From assembly GCA_022226955.1 (NCBI GenBank), contig CP092079.1, positions 3,065,043 through 3,129,042 of the forward strand: 64,000 bases of DNA. The letters run 5' to 3'. Positions 23,508 to 32,674 of the stretch are shown here, piece by piece. Position 1 is the stretch's first letter. Each line of letters opens with the position of its first letter. The stretch comes from Nitrospira sp. (lineage in GTDB: Bacteria > Nitrospirota > Nitrospiria > Nitrospirales > Nitrospiraceae). Below the pieces are notes generated by a model. It saw nothing but the letters and a program-made list of their open reading frames with translations. It made no database searches and was not told the DNA's origin. Made by a program: the position numbers and the translations under genes.

Positions 23508-25688
23508 ATGCCGAAAACCCAGACACCATCCCGCGCCCGCGCGAAGATTGTCACGAAGAAAAGTGCCGGCCGGTCTGCGCCAACGACGGCAGAGTTGTTG
23601 TTGGAGATCGGAGTCGAAGAGCTGCCCTATCAGTTTATCGCTCCCGCGCTGGCCCGCTTGAAAGAATCCGCCGAGCAGTTGCTTACTGAGCAGCGTCTCT
23701 CGTTCCAGGCGGTCCGCACACTCGGGACCCCCCGGAGGCTGACACTTGTGGTTGAGGGAGTGGTCACGCAGCAGGCGTCCGTTCTGAAGGAAGCGATGGG
23801 GCCGTCCAAGGCGGTAGCGTTCGATCAGACGGGGCAGCCGACGAGAGCCGCCGTGGGATTTGCCGCCGGGCAGGGCGTGGCGGTGCAGGATTTGGAAGTT
23901 CGGCAGACGCCGAAAGGCGAGTATCTCTTTGCGGTCAAACGCGAAGAGGGCCGGTCGTCGAAAGCTGTCCTCACAGAACTTCTGCCGCAACTTGTCTGCA
24001 AGCTGGCATTCCCGAAGGCGATGAAATGGAATGAGGCCGGCGTTCGCTTTGCGCGGCCGGTGCGCTGGCTGGTCGTCCTGTTTGGCGGTGCGGTCCTGCC
24101 GATCGAGGCGGCCGGAATCAAGGCGGGGAATCGGACGCGGGGCCACCGAGTGCTTGGATCGAAACAAGGCGTGGTGGTTCGGGATTGCGCCAGCTACGTG
24201 AAGGCACTGGAGAAAGACGGGGTCATTCCCGATCCTGAACGCCGCCGGGCGATCATCTCCGAGCAGATTGCGACCTTGTGCCAGAAGACGGGATTTGTGC
24301 TGAATCAAGATGCCGCGTTGCTCGATCAGGCGGTCTATACGACGGAATGGCCTCACGCGATCGTTGGATCGTTCAAGGATCTGTATCTTGATGTGCCTGA
24401 AGAAATTTTGATCACGTCGATGAAAGAACATCAGGGATTTTTCTCGCTCCGTCATAAGACGACCGGGAAGCTGATGGCGCAGTTCATCGCGGTGGCGAAC
24501 AATCGCGTCAAGGACATGGGCCTCATCCGCGAAGGCAATGAGCGAGTGTTGGCAGCGCGGCTAGCCGACGCCAAGTTCTTCTATGACGATGATCGGACAA
24601 TCGCGCTGCGCGATCGAGTTGAGAAGCTTCAAGGCATAGTTTTTCATCAAAAGGCAGGAACGCTCTATCAAAAAACATTGAGGATGATTGATCAAGTTAC
24701 TTTGCTTGCGTCAAAACTTGGTTTGGATCCTGACGGTCAAACTGCTTGCCGATATGCTGCTGAACTCAGCAAGACGGACTTGCTTTCCGGAATAGTTGGC
24801 GAATTCCCGACTTTGCAGGGAATTATGGGCGGATATTATGCTGCTCATGATGGTGAACTAGCCAAAGTGGCTTCTGCCATACGAGATCACTATCTTCCTC
24901 GTGGTATGGATGAACGGTTGCCGGAAACGCTAGAAGGGAAAATCCTGTCTCTTGCGGACAAGCTCGACACAATTTGTGCGTTCTTTCGTGCGGGAATTAC
25001 ACCTCGTGGCTCCGAAGATCCTTATGCCCTTAGACGACACGCTCTTTCTATCGTTCGTATAATTGTCGAGGGAAAGCTAAGGCTAGATTTGAGTGCGGCA
25101 ATAGACACAGCCGATGAGATTGCGGAGAGGGATGTAAAGAGTACAGGGGCAATGCTTGATGACCCTCGCCAATTTATTTTTGAGCGGTTTCGTTTTTATT
25201 CTGGAATGCTGCATATAAAACGAGATGACGTTTTGGCTGCAGTTTGCAAAACGGCATATTCGAGAAGACCACTTGACTTAGTCGACATGCTTGAGCGGAT
25301 GAAGGCGCTGGAATCTGTAACAACGAAACCGGAGTTCGATCCGTTGATCGTCGGATTCAAGCGCGCCCATCGGCTGGTTGAAAAAGAGCAATGGGATCGT
25401 CAACCGGTGGCTTCGGCGATCTTTCAGGATCCTACCGAGTCGGCGCTCCATACGGCCGTATCCGAGGAGCGTGAAAACATGGAGGCCTCGATGCAGGCGA
25501 GCGACTACGGCAAGGCGCTGGAGTCTCTTGTTCGTCTCAAGCCGGCCATCGATGCGTTCTTTGCCGCAGTGATGGTGAATGCCGACGACAAGGCCGTGCG
25601 TGGCAATCGACTGTCTCTCTTGAAAGAAGTAGATGAGGTCTTCCTATCGTTCGCGGACTTCTCGCAGATTGTGGTACAAGGGAGTTAG
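23508..25688 (+). CDS. glyS: glycyl-tRNA synthetase beta subunit
   Basis: The beta chain binds tRNA-Gly and completes GlyRS. The 726-residue product starts at ATG 23508 with a lysine/arginine-rich tail of about 25 residues before LLLEIGVEELPYQFI. It continues through MKEHQGFFSLRH, NRVKDMGLIREGNERVLAARL, an HD-like segment and the C-terminal anticodon-binding-like domain. The frame extends upstream into glyQ, but that would overlap it. The middle of the gene (about 24630-25320) is much richer in A+T than either end although the protein reads as a normal GlyS throughout, a sign of a recombinant segment. Confidence 0.95.
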   Translation: MPKTQTPSRARAKIVTKKSAGRSAPTTAELLLEIGVEELPYQFIAPALARLKESAEQLLTEQRLSFQAVRTLGTPRRLTLVVEGVVTQQASVLKEAMGPSKAVAFDQTGQPTRAAVGFAAGQGVAVQDLEVRQTPKGEYLFAVKREEGRSSKAVLTELLPQLVCKLAFPKAMKWNEAGVRFARPVRWLVVLFGGAVLPIEAAGIKAGNRTRGHRVLGSKQGVVVRDCASYVKALEKDGVIPDPERRRAIISEQIATLCQKTGFVLNQDAALLDQAVYTTEWPHAIVGSFKDLYLDVPEEILITSMKEHQGFFSLRHKTTGKLMAQFIAVANNRVKDMGLIREGNERVLAARLADAKFFYDDDRTIALRDRVEKLQGIVFHQKAGTLYQKTLRMIDQVTLLASKLGLDPDGQTACRYAAELSKTDLLSGIVGEFPTLQGIMGGYYAAHDGELAKVASAIRDHYLPRGMDERLPETLEGKILSLADKLDTICAFFRAGITPRGSEDPYALRRHALSIVRIIVEGKLRLDLSAAIDTADEIAERDVKSTGAMLDDPRQFIFERFRFYSGMLHIKRDDVLAAVCKTAYSRRPLDLVDMLERMKALESVTTKPEFDPLIVGFKRAHRLVEKEQWDRQPVASAIFQDPTESALHTAVSEERENMEASMQASDYGKALESLVRLKPAIDAFFAAVMVNADDKAVRGNRLSLLKEVDEVFLSFADFSQIVVQGS
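24630..25320 (+). other. AT-rich mosaic segment inside glyS
   Basis: Counted 60-base lines give 37% GC at 24661, 42% at 25141 and 42% at 25201, against 58% at 24481 and 60% at 25501. Codons shift to A/T endings over the same stretch while the reading frame is intact. Boundaries are estimated by eye to within some tens of bases. Confidence 0.75.
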
Positions 25689-25703
25689 TAGAGGTATGGC
25701 CTT

Positions 25704-26213
25704 ATGGCGCAAGAGTTCCCATCGCAGGCTGGCCTGGCAGAACCTGGGAATGAGGCGCTGCGTTCCACTCGTGTGCAGCGCTATGCGCGGATCGTCACGA
25801 TTGTCCTGATCGTACTCTGCAACGGGATTTTCCTGTTTGGCATGTGGGCGAGCGGTGTCAACCTCGATGAATTGGCCAATACGCAAGATCAGTTCAATTC
25901 TCAAAGCGATGTCTGCCTTCGTCTCAGTTGGCAGCGTCTTGCCGGATCGACTGAGCCGATCCGTCTTTGCTCCGAATGGATCAATCTCTCGGATCCGACG
26001 GGCAAGCCTCATGTGCTGGACAAAAACACCAAAGTACGGCAGGGTTCCGATGGGCGCTACTATGTGGATCATGGCATCAAGGCCGATTATCGTCTCGTGG
26101 GAGTGGTTGGATTTGTCGTGGCGGTCATCGTCTTCGGGATGCTGACGCGCCGGTATTTGGTTAATCGATACCGGCGTCAACTCGAAATGGATGCAAGCAG
26201 ACCAGTCGTCTAG
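25704..26213 (+). CDS. two-TM membrane protein of unknown function
   Basis: A 169-residue protein with a hydrophobic helix at about 30-50 (IVTIVLIVLCNGIFLFGMW) and another at about 132-152 (VGVVGFVVAVIVFGMLT). About 80 polar residues with two cysteines lie between, probably in the periplasm. No family recognised. It sits between glyS and ppdK on the same strand, 15 and 31 bases from them, so co-transcription is likely. Confidence 0.7.
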   Translation: MAQEFPSQAGLAEPGNEALRSTRVQRYARIVTIVLIVLCNGIFLFGMWASGVNLDELANTQDQFNSQSDVCLRLSWQRLAGSTEPIRLCSEWINLSDPTGKPHVLDKNTKVRQGSDGRYYVDHGIKADYRLVGVVGFVVAVIVFGMLTRRYLVNRYRRQLEMDASRPVV

Positions 26214-26244
26214 GTTCAGTGGTTGATCGCAAAGGAGAGCTGGC

Positions 26245-29121
26245 GTGGCAAAGAAATACGTGTACTACTTCGGAGATGGCAAGGCGGAAGGTACGTCCAA
26301 CATGAAAGAGCTGTTGGGCGGCAAAGGCGCCGGCCTGGCGGAGATGACCAATTTGGGCATTTCCGTGCCCCCCGGATTCACCATTACGACAGAAGCCTGC
26401 GTGGAATATTACAAGCTGGGGAAGAAGTATCCGCCGGGGATGTGGGATACGGCCCTCGCGGCGTTGAAGCGCGTTGAGCGGTCGATGGGCATGGGATTTG
26501 GCGATCCGGAGCGGCCCTTGCTGGTCTCCGTGCGTTCCGGCGCGCGCGCGTCGATGCCGGGCATGATGGACACCGTGCTGAACGTCGGCCTCACGCTCAA
26601 GACGGTCGAAGGGCTGGCGGCCAAGACGAAGAACGAACGGTTTGCGCAGGACAGCTATCGCCGGTTCATCACGATGTTCGGCAGTATCGTCATGGGCGTG
26701 CCGCGCGAGCATTTCGAAGCGATCCTGAATCACAAAAAAGAAGAAATGGGCGTGAAGCACGAGACGCAGCTCGATGCCAGCGCGCTGCGCGATCTCGTGG
26801 AGCGATTCAAGTCGCTGGTCAGGGAAGAGACGGGCAAAGAGTTTCCCGATAATCCCAACGATCAGCTGAAGCTGGCGATCGATGCGGTGTTTTCCTCCTG
26901 GAATGGCGCGCGCGCCATTACCTACCGCCGGCTGAACGGCATTCCCGATCATTGGGGCACGGCGATCAACGTCGTGGCCATGGTCTTCGGGAACATGGGC
27001 GACACGAGCGGCACCGGTGTCGCGTTTACCCGCGATCCCAATACCGGCGAACGAAAATTCTTCGGCGAGTGCTTGATGAACGCGCAAGGCGAAGATGTCG
27101 TGGCTGGAATCAGAACGCCGCTGCCGGTGACGGAACTCGGCCGGACCGTGCCTCCCGCCTATAAAGAATTGGAACATACCTACAAGCGCTTAGAGAAGCA
27201 TTACCGCGACATGCTCGACCTGGAGTTTACGATCCAGGAAGGCAAGCTCTATATGTTGCAGACCCGCGTCGGGAAACGCACCGGCATTTCCGCCGTGCGG
27301 ATCGCCGTCGAGATGGTCAAGGAAGGCTTGATCTCCAAGCGCGAAGCGGTGCAGCGGGTCGGGCCGGATCAACTCGCGCAATATCTCTATCCGATCTTCG
27401 ATACGCAAGCGGAAGCGGGTTCAACGCCGTTGGGCAAGGGATTGCCGGCCGGGCCTGGCGCGGCGGCGGGCAAGATCGCGCTGACGCCTGATCGCGCCGT
27501 CGAGATGAAGGCGGCCGGAGAGCGGGTCGTACTGGTCCGCGATGAAACCAGCCCCGACGATATTCATGGCATGAACGCGGCGACCGGCTTCGTGACGGCG
27601 CGTGGCGGGATGACCTCGCATGCGGCGGTGGTGGCGCGGCAGATGGGCAAAGTCTGCGTCGCTGGTTGCGAAGCCGTCGAAGTCATCGACAATCAAACGG
27701 TGCGGATCGGCTCGAAAGTATTCCGGGAAGGCGACTATCTGTCCGTGAACGGCTCCACGGGCAATGTTTACGACGGGGATATTCCCGTCATGGAGTCCGA
27801 GATCATTCAGGTGGTGCAGGGCAAGCTGGATGCGGCGCAGTCGCAGAAGTATCAGTTGTTCTCGACCATCCTCTCCTGGGCGGACAGTGTGCGGACCATG
27901 AAGGTGCGGGCGAATGCCGATGTGCCGGACCAAGCCAAGATCGCCCGTGGCTTCGGCGCCGAGGGAATTGGGCTTTGCCGCACGGAACACATGTTCTTTG
28001 CGGAAGACCGCATTTCGATCATGCAGAAGATGATTTTGGCGAGGACCACGGAAGATCGGGAAAAGTATCTGGAGCAGTTACTGCCGTTGCAGAAGCAGGA
28101 CTTCATCGGGCTCTATCGCGAGATGGAGGGTTTCCCGGTCACGATTCGATTGCTCGATCCGCCGTTGCATGAATTCTTGCCGAAGCGCGAAGAACTGATG
28201 GTGGAAATCGCTCAGTTGGAGTTGACCGGTGCGGACGCCGCGAAGTTGGAGGAGCAGCGCCGGTTGCTCGCCCGCGTCGAGGAATTGCACGAGTTCAATC
28301 CGATGCTGGGGTTGCGTGGCTGCCGGTTGGGCATCACGATGCCGGAGATCACCCGCATGCAGGCGCGCGCCATTATCGAGGCGGCCTGCGAACTGGCGAA
28401 GGAAGGCAAGAAGATCGTTCCGGAGATCATGATTCCGCTGGTCGGCATGGTGGCGGAAATGAAATCGCAGAAGGATCTTATCCGCGAAGTCGCGCAAGAG
28501 ACGATGAAGCGCTACAACGTGAAGCTGTCGTATCTCGTCGGCACCATGATCGAATTGCCTCGCGCCGCGGTAACCGCCGAACGGATTGCGGAAGAGGCCG
28601 AGTTCTTCTCCTTCGGAACGAACGATTTGACTCAGACAACATTTGGATTCTCCCGCGACGACGCCGCGAAGTTCATCGATTTTTATAAGACCGCGAAAAT
28701 CATGGACGCGGATCCGTTTGCCACGCTCGACCGCGAAGGCGTGGGGTCCTTGATGAAGACGGCGATCGTCGGTGGACGCCAGGCGCGGCCTGGGATCAAG
28801 CTGGGCATCTGCGGCGAACATGGCGGCGATCCGAGTTCCGTCGAGTTCTGCCATCAACTTGGGTTGGACTATGTGAGCTGCTCGCCATTCCGTGTGGCGA
28901 TTGCACGGCTGGCAGCGGCTCAGGCCGCCATTGCCGAAAGCGATGCGAAATCCGCGGGGAAGAAATCCGCTCCGGCGAAAGCGAAGGCGCCGAAGGCTGT
29001 GAAGACTATGAAAGCAGCGAAGCCTGCGCGCCGTGTGAAGAAGGCGGCCCGGTCGACGAAGGCCGCCAAGGTCGTCAAGGCCTCGCGCCGGCCGGCCGCA
29101 ACCACCCGCAAGAAACGGTGA
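26245..29121 (+). CDS. ppdK: pyruvate phosphate dikinase with a histone-like basic tail
   Basis: PPDK interconverts pyruvate, ATP and Pi with PEP, AMP and PPi, and supplies PEP in autotrophs using the reductive TCA cycle. The 958-residue product contains the N-terminal ATP-grasp part (GGKGAGLAEMTNLGISVPPG), the swivelling-domain phosphohistidine (GGMTSHAAVVARQMGK, near residue 453) and the C-terminal TIM barrel (FSFGTNDLTQTTFGFSRDD; GICGEHGGDPSSVEFC). The family normally ends near AAAQAAI. Here about 60 more residues follow, nearly all Lys, Ala, Arg, Ser and Pro with AK/KK repeats, like histone H1. GTG start with AAGGAG. Confidence 0.95.
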   Translation: MAKKYVYYFGDGKAEGTSNMKELLGGKGAGLAEMTNLGISVPPGFTITTEACVEYYKLGKKYPPGMWDTALAALKRVERSMGMGFGDPERPLLVSVRSGARASMPGMMDTVLNVGLTLKTVEGLAAKTKNERFAQDSYRRFITMFGSIVMGVPREHFEAILNHKKEEMGVKHETQLDASALRDLVERFKSLVREETGKEFPDNPNDQLKLAIDAVFSSWNGARAITYRRLNGIPDHWGTAINVVAMVFGNMGDTSGTGVAFTRDPNTGERKFFGECLMNAQGEDVVAGIRTPLPVTELGRTVPPAYKELEHTYKRLEKHYRDMLDLEFTIQEGKLYMLQTRVGKRTGISAVRIAVEMVKEGLISKREAVQRVGPDQLAQYLYPIFDTQAEAGSTPLGKGLPAGPGAAAGKIALTPDRAVEMKAAGERVVLVRDETSPDDIHGMNAATGFVTARGGMTSHAAVVARQMGKVCVAGCEAVEVIDNQTVRIGSKVFREGDYLSVNGSTGNVYDGDIPVMESEIIQVVQGKLDAAQSQKYQLFSTILSWADSVRTMKVRANADVPDQAKIARGFGAEGIGLCRTEHMFFAEDRISIMQKMILARTTEDREKYLEQLLPLQKQDFIGLYREMEGFPVTIRLLDPPLHEFLPKREELMVEIAQLELTGADAAKLEEQRRLLARVEELHEFNPMLGLRGCRLGITMPEITRMQARAIIEAACELAKEGKKIVPEIMIPLVGMVAEMKSQKDLIREVAQETMKRYNVKLSYLVGTMIELPRAAVTAERIAEEAEFFSFGTNDLTQTTFGFSRDDAAKFIDFYKTAKIMDADPFATLDREGVGSLMKTAIVGGRQARPGIKLGICGEHGGDPSSVEFCHQLGLDYVSCSPFRVAIARLAAAQAAIAESDAKSAGKKSAPAKAKAPKAVKTMKAAKPARRVKKAARSTKAAKVVKASRRPAATTRKKR

Positions 29122-29176
29122 CGGTCCGCAGGCACGATCTTCATGACATGGCGCTGGTTTTGCGCCGTGGGGCGAA

Positions 29177-30325
29177 ATGATGCCGCAGGTAAGATCGGAC
29201 GTTTCGCAGATCGTTCAGCATCCGGATCTTCACTACATGACGCTGGCTCTTCGTCTTGCCGCGAAGGGCCGTGGAAAGACCAGCCCCAACCCGATGGTTG
29301 GGGCGGTCGTCGTCTCAAAAGGCCGCATCGTCGGTCAAGCCTACCATCGCGCCGCCGGGCGTCCTCATGCCGAAGTGCTCGCGCTTCGCCAGGCCGGAGC
29401 TCTGGCGCGTGGAGCCACGCTCTACGTGACGCTTGAACCATGCAGCCATCTGAAGAAGCGCACCCCTCCCTGTGTCCCAGCCGTCATTCAATCGGGCATA
29501 CGGCGTGTCGTGGCGGCCATGCGCGATCCTAATCCAGCCGTCAGCGGAAAAGGCCTTGCGCAATTGCGCCGAGCCGGATTGTCCGTCACGGTTGGCGTGG
29601 CTCAAAATGAAGCGGAATCGTTGAATCGAGCCTACAGTCATTGGATGGTTACCAAGCGGCCGTATGTGACGCTTAAGGCTGGAATGACGTTGGACGGACA
29701 GATTGCAACCGCCAGAGGCGAGTCCAAGTGGATTACGGGGGTGCAATCGCGGCAAGAGGTGCATCGCCTGCGTCGCGCAATGGATGCCGTGATTGTGGGA
29801 ATCGGAACGGTACAGAAAGATAACCCCTCGCTGACGGCGCGCCGGCCGCCAGGTCTCACGGCTCTGGCGCCGACCCAGCCGACGCGGGTGGTGGTCGATA
29901 GTCGGCTGCGCATTGCGCGCAGGGCCAACATTCTCATGCAGCAATCTCAGGCAAAGACGATTGTCGCGACGACGAAGGCTGCGCCAGCTGCGCGGCGTCT
30001 GGCGCTTGAGCGGCGTGGGATTGAGGTGCTGTCATTGCCGAGCCGTGGAGGTCATGTGTCGCTGAAACATCTGCTCACGGCCTTGGGGCAACGCGGGATG
30101 TTGTCGGTCATGGTCGAAGGAGGCGGGGAGCTAAATGCCGCCTTTCTCAAAGCCAACCTGGTGAACCATGTGCGGTTGTACGTGGCGCCGACGCTTCTCG
30201 GCGGCATGCAATCAAAAGGTGTGATTGGCGGTGTGAGCCCGCGCCGGTTGGCCGATGCCTGGAAATTGAAGCAGGTGCGGACCAGAGTGCTGGGGACAGA
30301 TGTGGTTGTTGAAGGCGATCTATAA
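29177..30325 (+). CDS. ribD: bifunctional riboflavin deaminase/reductase RibD
   Basis: RibD carries out the deaminase and reductase steps from the GTP cyclohydrolase II product toward ribitylaminouracil. The 382-residue chain has the zinc deaminase domain (HAEVLALRQAG and LEPCSHLKKRTPPC, giving His and two Cys ligands plus catalytic Glu) and a reductase domain (TLKAGMTLDGQIA; SVMVEGGGELNAAFL). ATG 29177 and 29180 are adjacent candidate starts. It lies in the plus-strand run after ppdK; ribE is 3.6 kb further on, separated by three other genes. Confidence 0.94.
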   Translation: MMPQVRSDVSQIVQHPDLHYMTLALRLAAKGRGKTSPNPMVGAVVVSKGRIVGQAYHRAAGRPHAEVLALRQAGALARGATLYVTLEPCSHLKKRTPPCVPAVIQSGIRRVVAAMRDPNPAVSGKGLAQLRRAGLSVTVGVAQNEAESLNRAYSHWMVTKRPYVTLKAGMTLDGQIATARGESKWITGVQSRQEVHRLRRAMDAVIVGIGTVQKDNPSLTARRPPGLTALAPTQPTRVVVDSRLRIARRANILMQQSQAKTIVATTKAAPAARRLALERRGIEVLSLPSRGGHVSLKHLLTALGQRGMLSVMVEGGGELNAAFLKANLVNHVRLYVAPTLLGGMQSKGVIGGVSPRRLADAWKLKQVRTRVLGTDVVVEGDL

Positions 30326-30332
30326 TCTAGCC

Positions 30333-31649
30333 ATGGCAAATGTCTTCACGATGAGGCGCGCAACTCAGTTCGGATATGCTCTGCTGGCCTGGTGCTGTTT
30401 TGCCGCAGCGGGAGAGTCTGTCTGGTCCGCTGAACCCTCGCCCGCGAATCAAAGTCTCACCGGCGAAGTGATGTCGTATCTCGATGAGACGGATAGCACG
30501 AAGGCAGAGTCGTTGTTGCGACAAGTGTTGGCCAATCCTGATGCCACTATCGACCAGGTCAGCCGCGCGATTCAGACAGGCCGAACCTATCGGCCTCAGC
30601 CCGTTGGGACAATGGCGGAAGAGCAGATCGCGGTGCGTGAGCGCACCTACCACTATGCGCTCTCGGTTCCGCTGACGTACCAGCCGGACAAGGGCTATGG
30701 TCTGGTTGTTTGTCTGCACGGTGCGGGATTTTCCGGCGAGGCGTATTTGGAGCGATGGCAGAGCCGTTTAGGCGACGACTATATTCTTGTCTGTCCGACC
30801 TATCCGGCGGGCGCTTGGTTTACCAGGCAGGCGGAGCATCTTGTCCTGGCAATGATCGAACGGGTGCAGACGCAGTATCACATCGATCCGGACCGCGTAT
30901 TTCTGACAGGTATGTCGAATGGCGGGATTGGAACCTGGTTGATTGGGATGCATCAGGCTCCGCGTTTTGCCGGCATTGCCCCAATGGCCAGCGGACTCGA
31001 CAGCGTGCTGATGCCGTTTCTCGCCAATTTACGGACGACACCCGCGTACATCATTCATGGAGCCAAGGATCAAGTCATGCCGGTGGAGTTGAGCCGGACG
31101 ATCTCGCGCGAGCTGGCGGCCATCGGCTACCCGCACATCTACCGTGAACATGAGCGCGAGCATCCCATGGCCGGCGGACATTTTTTCCCGCGCGAGGAGC
31201 TGCCCGACCTGGTGACCTGGTTTAACGCACAGCGCCGGAACCCGCTGCCGACAGCGCTGACGGTCGTCCGCGAGGCCAGTCATTTTCAAGCGTTCGGCTG
31301 GGTGCGCATCGATGCGACCGATCCGATCGCCGCGTTTGCGGAGGATCTGGTGTCCAAGCGCGATGAGCTGACCAGACAGAAGCGCTATGCCAGGCTGGAC
31401 GTCTCGGTCACCGCGCCCAATCGCATCGAAGTCGAGACGGGGCTGGTGCAACGCTACACGCTGTTTCTGAACGATCAATTGGTGGATCTTTCGAAGCCGG
31501 TTACGGTGGTGACGAACCAGCAGGTGTCATTCGAGGGGCCGGTCACGCCGTCGGTTGAGACCTTGCTTCGTCAAGCGCGCGCGCGCAAAGATTCTCGCCA
31601 GCTCTTTACCGTGCAGTTGCCTATTCAGGCCTCGAAGCCTGCGCCATGA
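30333..31649 (+). CDS. secreted alpha/beta hydrolase (esterase/PHB-depolymerase-like)
   Basis: About 438 residues with a signal peptide (cut near SVWSAEP). An alpha/beta-hydrolase domain follows: VVCLHGAGFSGEAYLERW (oxyanion region), nucleophile elbow TGMSNGG (GxSxG), IIHGAKDQVMP (Asp) and EHPMAGGHFFP (His). Together these form a full catalytic triad. An ~100-residue extra C-terminal region is rich in beta-type residues. Likely an esterase or peptidase acting in the periplasm; substrate unknown. The start lies 7 bases after ribD with no clear ribosome site, suggesting coupling; ATG at 30351 is an alternative. Confidence 0.75.
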   Translation: MANVFTMRRATQFGYALLAWCCFAAAGESVWSAEPSPANQSLTGEVMSYLDETDSTKAESLLRQVLANPDATIDQVSRAIQTGRTYRPQPVGTMAEEQIAVRERTYHYALSVPLTYQPDKGYGLVVCLHGAGFSGEAYLERWQSRLGDDYILVCPTYPAGAWFTRQAEHLVLAMIERVQTQYHIDPDRVFLTGMSNGGIGTWLIGMHQAPRFAGIAPMASGLDSVLMPFLANLRTTPAYIIHGAKDQVMPVELSRTISRELAAIGYPHIYREHEREHPMAGGHFFPREELPDLVTWFNAQRRNPLPTALTVVREASHFQAFGWVRIDATDPIAAFAEDLVSKRDELTRQKRYARLDVSVTAPNRIEVETGLVQRYTLFLNDQLVDLSKPVTVVTNQQVSFEGPVTPSVETLLRQARARKDSRQLFTVQLPIQASKPAP

Positions 31650-31753
31650 GCGGTGGCGCTGCGAGCAGGCTGGTGATAAAGTCCGCCAGCGGCGTTCTCG
31701 CGTCGTTCAGAGGCTCACCGTATACAAGCGTCAACTTGAGGCGAAAAACCTAT

Positions 31754-31861
31754 CCGCTCGCATGTGATCGAAGCGAGCGGGTCAAGCCAAGCTTGGTATG
31801 TACCTCCTCGCCTCTTTGCTCGCTGCGGCCTTGCCTGTGGAACGGCGCGTCTTGGCGCGCC
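31754..31861. repeat. two hairpins in the gap before a secreted-protein gene
   Basis: CCGCTCGC (31754-31761) pairs with GCGAGCGG (31773-31780), and GGCGCG-TCTTGG-CGCGCC forms a second hairpin at 31844-31861. The 224-base gap is open in one frame but lacks coding character, and looks like an interspersed intergenic repeat unit (inference). Confidence 0.5.
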
Positions 31862-31873
31862 GGGGTTGGGCGG

Positions 31874-32674
31874 GTGAGAACCGCAGCCTTTCTGAACGGC
31901 CTGCGGGGCATCCTGGCGCTCTTGCTCGTCACCATGTGGTCCGGGCAGGCTCAGGCGGAATCCTGTCACATCGCGCCGCAGCATGCGGGCGTTGCCTTCC
32001 CCGTCGATCGTATTGACTCTGCATGGGGATGCCGTCTTCAGCCGATCATCGACGACTTTACGACCGCCAACAAAATCGGACCGATCCAGACGCCGCTGCC
32101 AGAGTCGGTGTATGTCTATCTACTGGATCGTCCGCCGGTCGCTGCCGCGCTCGTGAACCGCTTGGAGTTAGGATTATATAAAGCCGAAGCGCGCGGTCCT
32201 GGTCTGTACTGGGGAGACGATGGAGAAGGGAGCGTCGGATTCGTCGAGCTGGTCTATCAGGATTCGAACCATCGTGTGTATTATCTCGAAGGGACGCACC
32301 ATAGTACGCTGCTGCCGAATGTCGCCGGCAAGGCGGTAGTGCTGCTCAGTATGGTGGCGGTGAAAGATGCCGCCGGGCAGGAGGCTGTCGAGACGACGCT
32401 GGTGTCTTATACGAGATTGGACAATCGTGTCTTGGCTGGACTCGTCTCGCTCCTGCGTCCGCTCGTCGGACGCACGGTGTCGCGCAAACTCACGAAGGGA
32501 GTCGAGGCGGTGAATCAGCTTGGGTTGGAAATGCGGCGAGATCCCGACCGTGTCTTGTTTGAAGCGACCGATCCCCCGCCATTACCGCCTGAAGATGTGG
32601 CCTTCTTGAAGCAGGCGCTCGCGACGATGTCCCATCCTAGCAACATGCATGAAAAGGAACCGGTCGGGCGATGA
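31874..32674 (+). CDS. secreted protein of unknown function
   Basis: The open frame begins at 31646, but the first 76 codons cover hairpin-rich DNA. The GTG at 31874 opens directly onto a signal peptide (RTAAFLNGLRGILALLLVT, cut near QAQAES), giving 266 residues. The mature part starts with two cysteines and has no recognised domain; a lipid-binding fold of roughly 200 residues is possible. Its stop overlaps the start of the MFS gene by ATGA, so the two are probably expressed together. Confidence 0.65.
   Translation: MRTAAFLNGLRGILALLLVTMWSGQAQAESCHIAPQHAGVAFPVDRIDSAWGCRLQPIIDDFTTANKIGPIQTPLPESVYVYLLDRPPVAAALVNRLELGLYKAEARGPGLYWGDDGEGSVGFVELVYQDSNHRVYYLEGTHHSTLLPNVAGKAVVLLSMVAVKDAAGQEAVETTLVSYTRLDNRVLAGLVSLLRPLVGRTVSRKLTKGVEAVNQLGLEMRRDPDRVLFEATDPPPLPPEDVAFLKQALATMSHPSNMHEKEPVGR

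Noticed and set aside
26161-27177. 338-codon frame antisense to ppdK
   Set aside because: Lies wholly opposite a clear housekeeping gene; long antisense frames are common in GC-rich DNA, and the peptide is His/Arg-rich without domain structure.
31646-31873. N-terminal extension of the secreted protein before the MFS gene
   Set aside because: The 76 codons cover two perfect hairpins and precede, rather than form, the signal peptide.
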